DNA from: Nitrospirota bacterium
GTDB taxonomy: Bacteria; Nitrospirota; JACRHJ01
Direction of reading: 5' to 3'
DNA: 64,000 nt
Assembly (NCBI GenBank): GCA_021789495.1
Contig: JAJYJM010000002.1
Coordinates: forward strand, 62,001-126,000
Made by a program: the position numbers and the translations under genes. Position 1 is the first letter of the stretch. The number at the start of each line of letters is the position of its first letter. The notes beneath the pieces are model-generated. The model had not been told where the DNA came from. It searched no databases and was given only the letters and a program-made list of their open reading frames with translations. Positions 30,035 through 38,730 of this stretch are shown piece by piece.

Positions 30035-30867
30035 TTTACGCCGCCTGTAATGCCGTTATATATCATTTCCAGCGCCATGACGGCAATGACGATGCTGAAA
30101 ACAGTCCTGAGCCTGCCGGACTTTGTCCTGACCAGGGTTTTAGCGCCCACCCAGGAGCCGAGCAGCACTCCGAGCATAACGGGCATCGCAAGGCCGGGGT
30201 CTATGTAGCCCATGTGCAGGTAGGCCCCGGCGCTTGCGGCGGCTGTCACGCCTATCATGAAATTGCTCGTCGTGGTGGACACCTTGAAGGGGAGCCGCAT
30301 GGCGCGGTCCATCGCCAACACCTTTACGGCTCCGGAGCCGATTCCGAGAAGTCCTGAGAGCCCGCCCGCCGCGAACATTATACCGAAGCCTGCGGGCACG
30401 TTGCCGACATGGTAGCTTGTGCGCCCTTCGGACGATGGATAGTCTGAATCCATCCTGAGTTTTGCCGCGACGAAGCCGGGCTTTTCCGCCCCGGTTTTCC
30501 TCGGCGCATGTCTGGAGAGAAAGGCGGAATATATCAGGACAATCCCGAAGATTATACTGATTGCCGACGTTGGAATCCTCGCCGCGACGAAGGCCCCGAA
30601 GAGCGCCCCGAATGTCGTGGCAATCTCAAGGAACATCGCCACCCGTATATTCGTATATCCTTCCCGGACATATGCCGCCGCAGCTCCGGAGGAGGTCGCG
30701 ATTACAGATACGAGCGAGGCCCCCACGGCGTAGCGTATATTCACGCCGAACGCGAGCGTCAACATGGGGACGATTATCACCCCGCCCCCAAGGCCGGTCA
30801 TGGCGCCGAAAAAGCCCGCGAGCAACGACCCGGCCAGCGCCAGGAGTGTCATGTAAAGCGCAGTCAA
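30031..30867 (-). CDS. TSUP (TauE/SafE) family membrane protein
   Basis: 278 aa; AGFFGAMTGLGGGVIIVPMLTLAFGVNIRYAVGASLVSVIATSSGA. Confidence 0.92.
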   Translation of the reverse strand: MTALYMTLLALAGSLLAGFFGAMTGLGGGVIIVPMLTLAFGVNIRYAVGASLVSVIATSSGAAAAYVREGYTNIRVAMFLEIATTFGALFGAFVAARIPTSAISIIFGIVLIYSAFLSRHAPRKTGAEKPGFVAAKLRMDSDYPSSEGRTSYHVGNVPAGFGIMFAAGGLSGLLGIGSGAVKVLAMDRAMRLPFKVSTTTSNFMIGVTAAASAGAYLHMGYIDPGLAMPVMLGVLLGSWVGAKTLVRTKSGRLRTVFSIVIAVMALEMIYNGITGGVK

Positions 30868-30880
30868 GCTTCCTCTTGTT

Positions 30881-31435
30881 TTAGTAGCCCCAGTATGGCC
30901 CGTAACCCCAGTAAGACCCGTAGCCCCAGTAAGGGCCGTACCCGCCGTAGGGATAGTAAGGGTAATACGGATACGGGTAGTAGTAACTGCGGCTCCAGAG
31001 CGTAATCTGCCGTATCTGAATAACCGGGTAGGTATAGGCAGTTCTGTCTTCTATTATGCTCTTTGAACCTACGACCTCGCCCGCGACGGTTATCATCCTG
31101 CTCTTTCTGTATACCAGAGGGTCCATGTAAGACCTTGTACCGGCTATGAAACGGCCACGGGAGTATTCTATCTGCTCCGGTTGTTCCCCGTAATGCAGCG
31201 GCGTTTCAAGGACATATATCTCGCTTCCTTTTGCGTCGTTGACGGTCTTTATAACCATGCCGCCCCATATCACCATGTCGCCCTTGTATGCATCGGGGTT
31301 TCTGTATACCTTCCCGAAGGTAATGCCGGGCTTTACTTCCCGCCGGTATCTCTGTGCAATGGGATATGCGCAAGAGGCCAGGGTTGCGGAAACAAGACAG
31401 AGCAGAAGGTATATACTTATTTTTTTCAGGGACAT
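30881..31435 (-). CDS. Slp-family outer-membrane lipoprotein with Tyr/Trp/Gly/Pro-rich tail
   Basis: 184 aa; lipobox LASC; KVYRNPDAYKGDMVIWGG; tail YGGYGPYWGYGSYWGYGPYWGY. Confidence 0.8.
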   Translation of the reverse strand: MSLKKISIYLLLCLVSATLASCAYPIAQRYRREVKPGITFGKVYRNPDAYKGDMVIWGGMVIKTVNDAKGSEIYVLETPLHYGEQPEQIEYSRGRFIAGTRSYMDPLVYRKSRMITVAGEVVGSKSIIEDRTAYTYPVIQIRQITLWSRSYYYPYPYYPYYPYGGYGPYWGYGSYWGYGPYWGY

Positions 31436-31535
31436 GGCTCACCCCCTTTTTAATTGGAACGGCCCTGGGTCTTCGTCTTTAAGTTTAATATGTATTTCTC
31501 CGGCTGTAAAACCGCTTTTAAGGCAACGGAATAAA

Positions 31536-31565
31536 AAAGAGGACTGCCGGGCGGCAGTCCTCTTT
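31536..31565. terminator. Bidirectional rho-independent terminator
   Basis: AAAGAGGACTGCC-GGGC-GGCAGTCCTCTTT perfect stem with flanking A-run and T-run. Confidence 0.85.
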
Positions 31566-31592
31566 GTGACAGGCGCTAAACGGGCGATATTT

Positions 31593-33107
31593 TTACTCGC
31601 CCACAAGCTCCCTTGCCGCCGCCGCGGCCTCGGCGTCTATTGCCTCGCTCTTCCTCATAACGGACAGGACTGTGGAAATTATCGTAAGCAGCAGAAGCGA
31701 ACCCATGACTATCATGAAACCGTGCATGAACGCGCTGTCCTTGACGGCAAGCGGTATGCTGGGTTCCCTGAACACGTGCTTGACGTTGGCATATCCCTGC
31801 GCGGCCAGGCTGCCTCTCTCAAGCTTGGTAAAGACAAGTCCGGAGATGTCCACGCCGAAGATAAGCCCAAGCGACCTCATCATGTTCAAAAGGCCGCCCG
31901 CAAGGCCGAGTTTGTCCTTCGGGGCGGCGCCCATGATGGCACTGTTGTTGGGCGGGGTGAACATGCCCATGCCGATACCCAGGATTATAAGTTCGCCTAC
32001 CAGGCCGAAGATGCTCGCCTGCGGCCCAAGGAACATGAAGGCAAAACAGGCGACCGACGCCAGCAGCATCCCGGCCGTTGTCATCACCCTCGCACCGTGC
32101 TTGTCGGCGATATGTCCGGCGACCGGCGCCACGAAGGCCATGGCAAGCGAGATCGGCGTAAGAAGGCTGCCTGCCTTCGCCGGGCTGTAGTTAAGCACGT
32201 TCTCGAAATAAAACGGCATCAGGAAGAGGACGGCGAACATGACGTAATACGAGAGCATACCGGTCATGTTGCCGACGGTGAACGTCCAGTTCCTGAAGAG
32301 CCTTAAGTCGATCATCGGGGACTCCACTTTAAGCTCCGTGAACGCGAACGCGGGCAGGAGGACGCACGCCGCCACGAAATAGCCTATGACGGTGGGCGAG
32401 TTCCAGCCGAGCTTCCCGACGTTATTGAACGCCAGGACGAGAAACGCGAGGCCCGAGGCGAAAAGCGCCGTGCCGAGGTAGTCGATTCTCTCCTTCTTGC
32501 CCGCCTGCTCCTGCCTTGGGAGGATAAGGAGGCCCGCCAGGGTGCCGATGATGCCGATGGGGACGTTAATGAAGAACACGGCGCGCCAGCCGACGGTGGA
32601 GATAAGGATACCGCCGACGAAAGGCCCTATAGCCATCGCTATGGCCTGGACGGCGCCCTGTATGCCTATGGCCTTGCCACGTTCGTTGCCGGGGAAGGCC
32701 TGCGTGATTATTGCGACGGAATTGGCCTGGAGGAGGCCCGCGCCTACGGCCTGAAGGATACGCGCCAGGATTATGAACATGGCGGATGTCGCCGCCCCGC
32801 AGAATATCGAGCCTATCGTGAATATGACAAAGCCGGTATTATAGAGCTTCGAGCGGCCCATCATGTCGGCAAGCCTGCCGAAGAAGGGCAAAAAGACAGT
32901 AAGCGTAAGCATATAAGCCATGGCCACCCACTCTATTGTGGCCATGGACGTATTGAAGTCGGTCTTCAAAGTCGGCATGGCGACGTTCACGATGCTGACG
33001 TCAAGGGCGGACATCGTGGCGCCGATTAAGACGTTGACAAGGATGAACCATTTCCAGGTCGGTTTCGATGAAAAGTAAGGATGAGGAAACTGCATCAATT
33101 TACCCAT
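31593..33107 (-). CDS. MFS transporter, DHA2/EmrB-like drug efflux family
   Basis: ~14 TM; SALDVSIVNVAMPTLKTDFNTSMATIEWVAMAYMLTLTVFLPFFGRLADMMGR; start taken at MGKLMQFPH. Confidence 0.9.
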   Translation of the reverse strand: MGKLMQFPHPYFSSKPTWKWFILVNVLIGATMSALDVSIVNVAMPTLKTDFNTSMATIEWVAMAYMLTLTVFLPFFGRLADMMGRSKLYNTGFVIFTIGSIFCGAATSAMFIILARILQAVGAGLLQANSVAIITQAFPGNERGKAIGIQGAVQAIAMAIGPFVGGILISTVGWRAVFFINVPIGIIGTLAGLLILPRQEQAGKKERIDYLGTALFASGLAFLVLAFNNVGKLGWNSPTVIGYFVAACVLLPAFAFTELKVESPMIDLRLFRNWTFTVGNMTGMLSYYVMFAVLFLMPFYFENVLNYSPAKAGSLLTPISLAMAFVAPVAGHIADKHGARVMTTAGMLLASVACFAFMFLGPQASIFGLVGELIILGIGMGMFTPPNNSAIMGAAPKDKLGLAGGLLNMMRSLGLIFGVDISGLVFTKLERGSLAAQGYANVKHVFREPSIPLAVKDSAFMHGFMIVMGSLLLLTIISTVLSVMRKSEAIDAEAAAAARELVGE

Positions 33108-33251
33108 TTTTAAAACATCTCCCTTAAATAATGACCGCGATTCATTATAAGCTGCATGAGCCAAAAACCCTTTTGGCTCATCAGGTTACCATATAAATCC
33201 TGCCCCTTTAAGTATAAACGCCTCCTTTCCGGCATCCCCGCCGGGGATACG

Positions 33252-33349
33252 AATAAAAACGGGCCCTCAGCCATGCAGGGCCCGCCTTAAGTTCAATTTT
33301 CCCGTTCATTAGCAGTGCCTTGTAAGCCTTAAGGTGGGTATTAAATCAG
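33252..33349 (-). ncRNA. Candidate ~97-nt small RNA or attenuated leader upstream of the MFS gene
   Basis: Minus-strand TTGACT (33384-33379), 17-bp spacer, TATTCT (33361-33356), ending in CGGGCCCT-loop-AGGGCCCG hairpin plus TTTTTATT (33284-33252). Confidence 0.4.
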
Positions 33350-33533
33350 TTATGCAGAATAACACCTTGAACTTCCGTAGTCAATCGTTTTTTTAAAACG
33401 GCTTTTTAAACCGGAATACCCGGCATTTTTGCCCTCCGCGGCCCCCGCCGGGAGGCCCTGAAATCCGCCCCTGCCGCCGTAAAACGGGCCGAACTGGCGC
33501 CGCGAAATTCCGCCGGACATGCTTAAATTTCAT

Positions 33534-33602
33534 TTGACATGCGCCTCCCTCTCGTGTATATATATTCACATCTTGTAATATATTGATATTGAAATTCACA
33601 AG
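33534..33602 (+). promoter_or_regulatory. Sigma70-type promoter and putative ArsR operator
   Basis: TTGACA (33534-33539), 17-bp spacer, TATATA (33557-33562); downstream AATATattgATATT (33577-33590) and CTTGTAAT/ATTCACAAG inverted arms. Confidence 0.6.
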
Positions 33603-33615
33603 GAGAAAACGTTCT

Positions 33616-33981
33616 ATGGATTGCCTCAGAGAAACAGCAGAGCTTCTGAAAATCGTCGCGCACCCGGCCAGGCTCGAAATCCTCCAGAAGCTCGAAACCG
33701 AGATACTCTGCGTCTCGGACATAGAGGAGCTTCTTGGAGTCGGGCAGTCCAACGTCTCGCAGCATCTGTCTATCCTAAGGCGTTCGGGCCTGGTCGACTG
33801 CTACGTTGATGGGAAGCTTCGGTGCTACTTCCTTAAGGACCCGCGCGTAATCGACATACTCGTGCTTCTGAAGAAGAAATACGATGCGCCTCTGCCCGCG
33901 CCGGCGTGCTGTCCGGCAAGGCCGCACGCGCAGACAAAGCGGACTGCGTCTTCCGGAAACGCGCATACGGTAAATCAATAA
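33616..33981 (+). CDS. ArsR-family winged-helix repressor
   Basis: CLRETAELLKIVAHPARLEILQKLETEILCVSDIEELLGVGQSNVSQHLSILRRSGLVDCYVDGKLRCYFL; C-terminal CC motif. Confidence 0.92.
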   Translation: MDCLRETAELLKIVAHPARLEILQKLETEILCVSDIEELLGVGQSNVSQHLSILRRSGLVDCYVDGKLRCYFLKDPRVIDILVLLKKKYDAPLPAPACCPARPHAQTKRTASSGNAHTVNQ

Positions 33982-33995
33982 GAAGGAGTTTCTAC

Positions 33996-34766
33996 ATGAG
34001 CGAGTGTTGTTGTCCATCGACAGACAAAGAGGAAGCAAACAAGGACAAGTGCTTCGTCTGCGGCGGCAGGATTGTCTATTTCCAGGCGCCGAAGGAATTC
34101 ACGTGCGGCTCGTGCGGCAGGACGGAGCAGGGCTACGTTTCATGCGAGAACGGACATTATGTCTGCGACACGTGCCACAAGGCCGGCGCCTTTGACGTGA
34201 TTAAGGAAATGGCGCTGGTGGCAAAGTCCAAAGACCCTTTCGCCACAGCGGAGGCGATGATGGACAGCCCGGTGATTCCGATGATCGGCTGCGAGCACGC
34301 CTTCATTACCGCCGGGGCGTTCATGTCCGCCCTTAGGAACGCAGGAAGCCTGAATGTAACGGACGCGCAGGTAATCGACGCCATGCGGCGCGCGAATACG
34401 ATTTCAAAGGCCGCATATTGCGGACTCGCCGGGACGTGCGGGATAGCGTCGGGGCTTGCCGCCTGCTTCAGCGTGATACTCGGTTCAAGCTGCGACAAGG
34501 ACAGGGAATACAGCATGACCCTCATGGCGATGGCGAGGGCGACACAGGCCATAGCCGCCGAGGGTGGGCCGTGCTGCGACAAGGACTTCGTGCGCACGGC
34601 CCTGACAGTCGGCTGCCAGATGGCCAAGGAATATTGGGACGTAAAGCTCCCGATACACAAGGAGAGGATAGTCTGCCATCACTTCAAACGCGGCAACCAC
34701 TGCCACGGCTCAAGGTGCGCGTATTTCCCGAAGACTAAGGAAGAGCTCAGGCGGCTAAGGGAATAG
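33996..34766 (+). CDS. DUF5714-like cysteine-rich protein
   Basis: 256 aa; zinc-ribbon-like CFVCGG...CGSCGR...CENGHYVCDTCHK; GCEHAFITAGAFMSALRN; YCGLAGTCGIASGLAACFS; CHHFKRGNHCHGSRCAYFP; AGAAGGAG RBS. Confidence 0.8.
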   Translation: MSECCCPSTDKEEANKDKCFVCGGRIVYFQAPKEFTCGSCGRTEQGYVSCENGHYVCDTCHKAGAFDVIKEMALVAKSKDPFATAEAMMDSPVIPMIGCEHAFITAGAFMSALRNAGSLNVTDAQVIDAMRRANTISKAAYCGLAGTCGIASGLAACFSVILGSSCDKDREYSMTLMAMARATQAIAAEGGPCCDKDFVRTALTVGCQMAKEYWDVKLPIHKERIVCHHFKRGNHCHGSRCAYFPKTKEELRRLRE

Positions 34767-34848
34767 GCCTGAAACTTAAGGTCGCGCACGACAGCGCATG
34801 AGCGGCTGGCCGAGATATTAAAAAACTCGTCGCGAAAGGAGCGCATGC

Positions 34849-35637
34849 ATGGAAATATCGTTTCTGGCGGTGCTCGTTCTCCTGGGGCTGGGGGGCGGTT
34901 TCCTCTCCGGCCTTTTGGGGCTTGGCGGGGCGATATTCATGATTCCGCTCCTGCTCTATATCCCGCCTCTTCTCGGCATGGGACACCTCGACATGAAGCA
35001 GGTCTCCGCGATAAGCATGGTGCAGGTTCTCGCGGCGTCTGTTTCGGGGCTTATCGTACATCATAAGAACAAGCTGGTGAGTAAGTCTCTGCTTCTGTAT
35101 ATCGGGGTATTCGGGGCGGCGGGCAATCTCGTAGGCGCGGTATATTCCAAACACGCAAAAAGCGAGTTTCTCCTTGCCGTCTTCGCCACGCTTGCGCTCA
35201 TATCGGCGGTCGTGATGTTCGTGCCGAAACGCGAGCAGGGAGAAAATCTCCCGCCGGACGGAATAAAATACAACAAGCCGCTTGCGGCGCTCATAAGTCT
35301 CGCCGTCGGCGGCTTCGCGGGGATGGTGGGCGCAGGCGGGGCGTTCATGTTCATCCCGATAATGATATACCTCTTGAACATCCCGACGCGCATAACCATA
35401 GGCAGCATGTTGGGCATCGTGTTCATGAGCGCCGTGATGGGCACGCTTGGGAAGATTACCACCGGCCAGGTGATATGGCCCTACGCGATTGCGCTCGTGG
35501 CCGGCGCGGTGCCCGGTGCGCAGGTGGGCGGGCGGATAAGCAAGAGGGTAAACACCAGGAACCTGCGATACGCCATCGCGGTGATTATCGTCATCACCGG
35601 CCTCCAGATGTGGCGCCAGGTATTGAGCGGCCACTAA
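34849..35637 (+). CDS. TSUP (TauE/SafE) family membrane protein
   Basis: 262 aa; LGGGFLSGLLGLGGAIFMIPLLLYIPP...VSAISMVQVLAASVSGL. Confidence 0.92.
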   Translation: MEISFLAVLVLLGLGGGFLSGLLGLGGAIFMIPLLLYIPPLLGMGHLDMKQVSAISMVQVLAASVSGLIVHHKNKLVSKSLLLYIGVFGAAGNLVGAVYSKHAKSEFLLAVFATLALISAVVMFVPKREQGENLPPDGIKYNKPLAALISLAVGGFAGMVGAGGAFMFIPIMIYLLNIPTRITIGSMLGIVFMSAVMGTLGKITTGQVIWPYAIALVAGAVPGAQVGGRISKRVNTRNLRYAIAVIIVITGLQMWRQVLSGH

Positions 35638-35663
35638 GCCATTAATCAAAGGGGGTGTTATAC

Positions 35664-36083
35664 ATGGATAAGGTAAAGAAGAACGTGTCCGTCATGTGCT
35701 TTCACGACGAGCTCTGCCAGGTCTACAACGCCCTTATGACCGCGCTCAGTCTGCTCCGGGAAGGAAATACTGTAGATGTTTTTTTCGGCTCGCGCGGCAT
35801 AAACGCGGTACACAAAGACAAGATACGCGAGCTGAAATGCCTGCCCGACCAGCCGGAAATCGGAGAGGCCGTGCTGCGGAAGATGGACGAGATGAACCTC
35901 CCGAGCGCCGAAGAGCTGATGTTCTTCCTTATCGCCGAGAAGGCGCGCGTATGGGCGTGCCCTTTGAACAAGGAGCTCTTCGGCATCAAGGAAAGCGATT
36001 TCTACGACGGCGTGAAGACCGCAGACCCGGCGACTTACTACAAAGATGTTATAATGAAGGCAGATATGAACCTAACCTTCTAA
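35664..36083 (+). CDS. DsrE/DsrF-like family protein
   Basis: 139 aa; VSVMCFHDELCQVYNALMTALSLLREGNTVDVFFGSRGINAV...ARVWACPLNKELFGI. Confidence 0.75.
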   Translation: MDKVKKNVSVMCFHDELCQVYNALMTALSLLREGNTVDVFFGSRGINAVHKDKIRELKCLPDQPEIGEAVLRKMDEMNLPSAEELMFFLIAEKARVWACPLNKELFGIKESDFYDGVKTADPATYYKDVIMKADMNLTF

Positions 36084-36094
36084 ACGAGGTTTCG

Positions 36095-37282
36095 ATGAAG
36101 AATATAGTCGTCCTCGGAGGCTCTTTCGGGGGGCTGACCGCCGCGCTGGAACTAAGAAGGCTTTTAGGGCGAAATATTGAAATAACCGTTGTGAGCGGCG
36201 ACGGCCTGTTCGTATTCATGCCCTCGCTTCCGTGGCTTATAATGGGCCACAGGCGCCCGCAGGATATAACGCTCAAGGTCCCGGACATACTGGCGCCGAA
36301 AAAGATAGGGTTCTTCCACGAGGCCGCCGAACGCATTGACCCGGAGGCCTGCAAGGTCTTCACGGCCACAAGGGAAATCCCTTACGATTATCTCATCATA
36401 TCTACGGGCCCGCATCTCGCATACGACGAGATACCGGGGCTTGGCCCGGACAGGGGATATACGGCCAGCACTTTCACGCTCGACCACGCCGTGAACGCCG
36501 GTCTTGCATGGCAAAAACTGTTCGAAGACCCAGGGCCGGTAGTTGTCGGCTCGGCGCAGGGCGTAAGCTGTTTCGGCCCTTCGTACGAGCTTGCCTACGA
36601 GATGGATGCGGAACTCAGAAGAAGAAAAATCAGAAACCGCGTCCCCCTCGTCTACCTTACGTCCGAACCGTACCTGGGCCATATGGGGGTGGACGGTTTC
36701 GGCAACTCCAGAAGGTTCTTCGAGGATACCCTGGCCGAACGGGAGATAAAGACCATCGTCAGCCGGGCCATAGAGGAGGTCGTCCCAGGAGAGATAAGGC
36801 TGAAGGACGGCACGAAACTCCCGTACAAGTTCGCAATGATCGCGCCGCCTTTCAAGGGCGTGCCCGCGGTCGCTCCCCTTGGAAACCCAAGGGGGTTTAT
36901 CCCCGTGGACAAGCAGTACAGGCATACGAAGCATAAAAATATCTTCACAATCGGAGTCGCCGTCGCGATCGCCCCGCCGGATCCGACACCCGTGCCGACA
37001 GGCGTGCCGAAGACGGGGTTTATGACCGTGCGTATGGCAAAGACGGCCGCGGCTGTCATATCCTCTGAGATTAAAAATACGCCGCCGCCGTCTCCGGCGG
37101 AAATGAACGTGGTCTGCATCATGGACATGGGAAACACAGCCGCCTTTATGAAGGCCGACCCGCTGCTCCCGCCGAGGCAGAAATCCGTTACAAAAGACGG
37201 CTATCAATACAGGCTGCTCAAGATCGCCTTCGAGAAATACTTCCTGTGGAAAATGAAACGTGGCATAAGCGGCCTGCCGTAA
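36095..37282 (+). CDS. Sulfide:quinone oxidoreductase-like FAD flavoprotein
   Basis: 395 aa; MKNIVVLGGSFGGLTAALELRRLL; YLIISTGPHLAYDEIPGLGP; candidate redox Cys in GVSCFGPSYE and VVCIMDMGNTA. Confidence 0.85.
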   Translation: MKNIVVLGGSFGGLTAALELRRLLGRNIEITVVSGDGLFVFMPSLPWLIMGHRRPQDITLKVPDILAPKKIGFFHEAAERIDPEACKVFTATREIPYDYLIISTGPHLAYDEIPGLGPDRGYTASTFTLDHAVNAGLAWQKLFEDPGPVVVGSAQGVSCFGPSYELAYEMDAELRRRKIRNRVPLVYLTSEPYLGHMGVDGFGNSRRFFEDTLAEREIKTIVSRAIEEVVPGEIRLKDGTKLPYKFAMIAPPFKGVPAVAPLGNPRGFIPVDKQYRHTKHKNIFTIGVAVAIAPPDPTPVPTGVPKTGFMTVRMAKTAAAVISSEIKNTPPPSPAEMNVVCIMDMGNTAAFMKADPLLPPRQKSVTKDGYQYRLLKIAFEKYFLWKMKRGISGLP

Positions 37283-37338
37283 GCCGGGTGACGTTTTAAC
37301 CCTTGTCATTTCCGGAACCGGTGTGTTATATTTTATAA

Positions 37339-38730
37339 ATGCCGAACATCTCAGGGTTTGGGGTGGCCGTTGCCGTTACGGCCACCCTCGCCTTTTTCAC
37401 CGGATGTGCAACCTATACCCCGAAACCGCTCTTGCCCGAAAAGACAGCCCGGCAGTTTGAAAGCCGTTCCTTCGCCAGTCCGGCGCTAAGGAAGTTCGTC
37501 GAAAAAAACCTCCGAAAAAAAATAAACCCCTGGCCGCCCGCGAAATGGGATATGAACACCCTCTCGCTCGCGGCATTTTATTATAACCCCGGCCTCGACA
37601 CCGCGCGATGGAGGCTGAAAGAGGCCCAGGCCTCCGTCATTACCGCCGGAGAGCGTCCAAACCCGTCGGTGAGCATCTCGCCGCAATATGTTACAAACCC
37701 CTCGCCCGGCTCGACGCCCTGGGTGCTCGGATTTTCCTTCGACATTCCAATCGAGACCGCCGGGAAACGCGGCTACCGCATCGCCGAGGCGAAAGGCAAC
37801 ACGCTGGCCGCGCGTTATGCGTTGGCAGAGGCGGCATGGAAGGTGCGAAGCCGTTTGAGGGGCGCGCTGCTTGATTATTTTGCCGCATACGGGAGGGATA
37901 ATATACTCAGGGAACAGGCAAGGATCGACGGGGAGATGCTCGCCGTCCTGAAGGCGCGCCTTGCGGTCGGAGAGGTCTCGGAGCCGGATGTAACGCTGGC
38001 GTCCGTGGACTACGACAAGACGCTGCTCCTGGTCAGGGAAGAGAAGTCCAGGGTCATCGGCGCGCGCGCGAAATTGGCAGGGGCGATCGGCATACCGGTG
38101 AAGGCGCTAAATGGAGTGCGGCTTTCTGTAGGTATTTTCAGGACCCCGCCGCCGCTCGGCAGTTTCTCTCTGCAAAGACTCAGGCGCAAGGCCCTTACAA
38201 ACCGCCCGGACATACTTGAGGCTCTGGCGCGATACTCCGCGAGCCAGTCGCATCTTCAACTCCAAATTGCGAAACAATACCCGGACATACACATAGGGCC
38301 GGGCTACAAATACGACCAGGGGCAGAACAAGTGGGGTCTCGGCATCTCCATAGAATTGCCGATACTGAACCAAAACCAGGGGCCGATTGCCCAGGCCGAG
38401 GCCGCCCGTTCGCGGCAGGCCGCGCGTTTCAGGGAGATTCAGGACGGGATTATAATAGATACGGAACGGGCCGTCGCCGGATACGGCTTGTCGCTTGAGC
38501 GGCTGAAGACGGCGGAGGGGCTTCTTGCGGGAAAAGAGAAATCTCTTTCCTCGCTCGAATCCATGTCCGCTGTCGGGGAGACGGATCGCCTCGCCCTGCT
38601 TGGTGGCGAGACAGAATACGAGAAAGCGCGCCTTTTGCGGCTGGAGAGCCTCATAAACGCGGACAGGGCGCTTGGGCTTATTGAGGACGCCATCCAGTGG
38701 CCGTTGAGTCTGCCGGAGAAAAAACCATGA
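37339..38730 (+). CDS. TolC-like outer-membrane efflux lipoprotein (heavy-metal RND type)
   Basis: 463 aa; lipobox FTGCA; repeated coiled-coil OEP domains. Confidence 0.88.
   Translation: MPNISGFGVAVAVTATLAFFTGCATYTPKPLLPEKTARQFESRSFASPALRKFVEKNLRKKINPWPPAKWDMNTLSLAAFYYNPGLDTARWRLKEAQASVITAGERPNPSVSISPQYVTNPSPGSTPWVLGFSFDIPIETAGKRGYRIAEAKGNTLAARYALAEAAWKVRSRLRGALLDYFAAYGRDNILREQARIDGEMLAVLKARLAVGEVSEPDVTLASVDYDKTLLLVREEKSRVIGARAKLAGAIGIPVKALNGVRLSVGIFRTPPPLGSFSLQRLRRKALTNRPDILEALARYSASQSHLQLQIAKQYPDIHIGPGYKYDQGQNKWGLGISIELPILNQNQGPIAQAEAARSRQAARFREIQDGIIIDTERAVAGYGLSLERLKTAEGLLAGKEKSLSSLESMSAVGETDRLALLGGETEYEKARLLRLESLINADRALGLIEDAIQWPLSLPEKKP

Noticed and set aside
30881-30960. Tandem units near 30885-30945 considered as a CRISPR-like array
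   Set aside because: Repeats are in-frame codons for the GPYWGY tail of the Slp lipoprotein, contiguous without spacers.
35696-36094. N-terminal 133 aa of the 528-aa SQR ORF
   Set aside because: Arg-rich alternate frame of the DsrE-like gene; the flavoprotein starts at MKNIVVLGGSFGG (36095).
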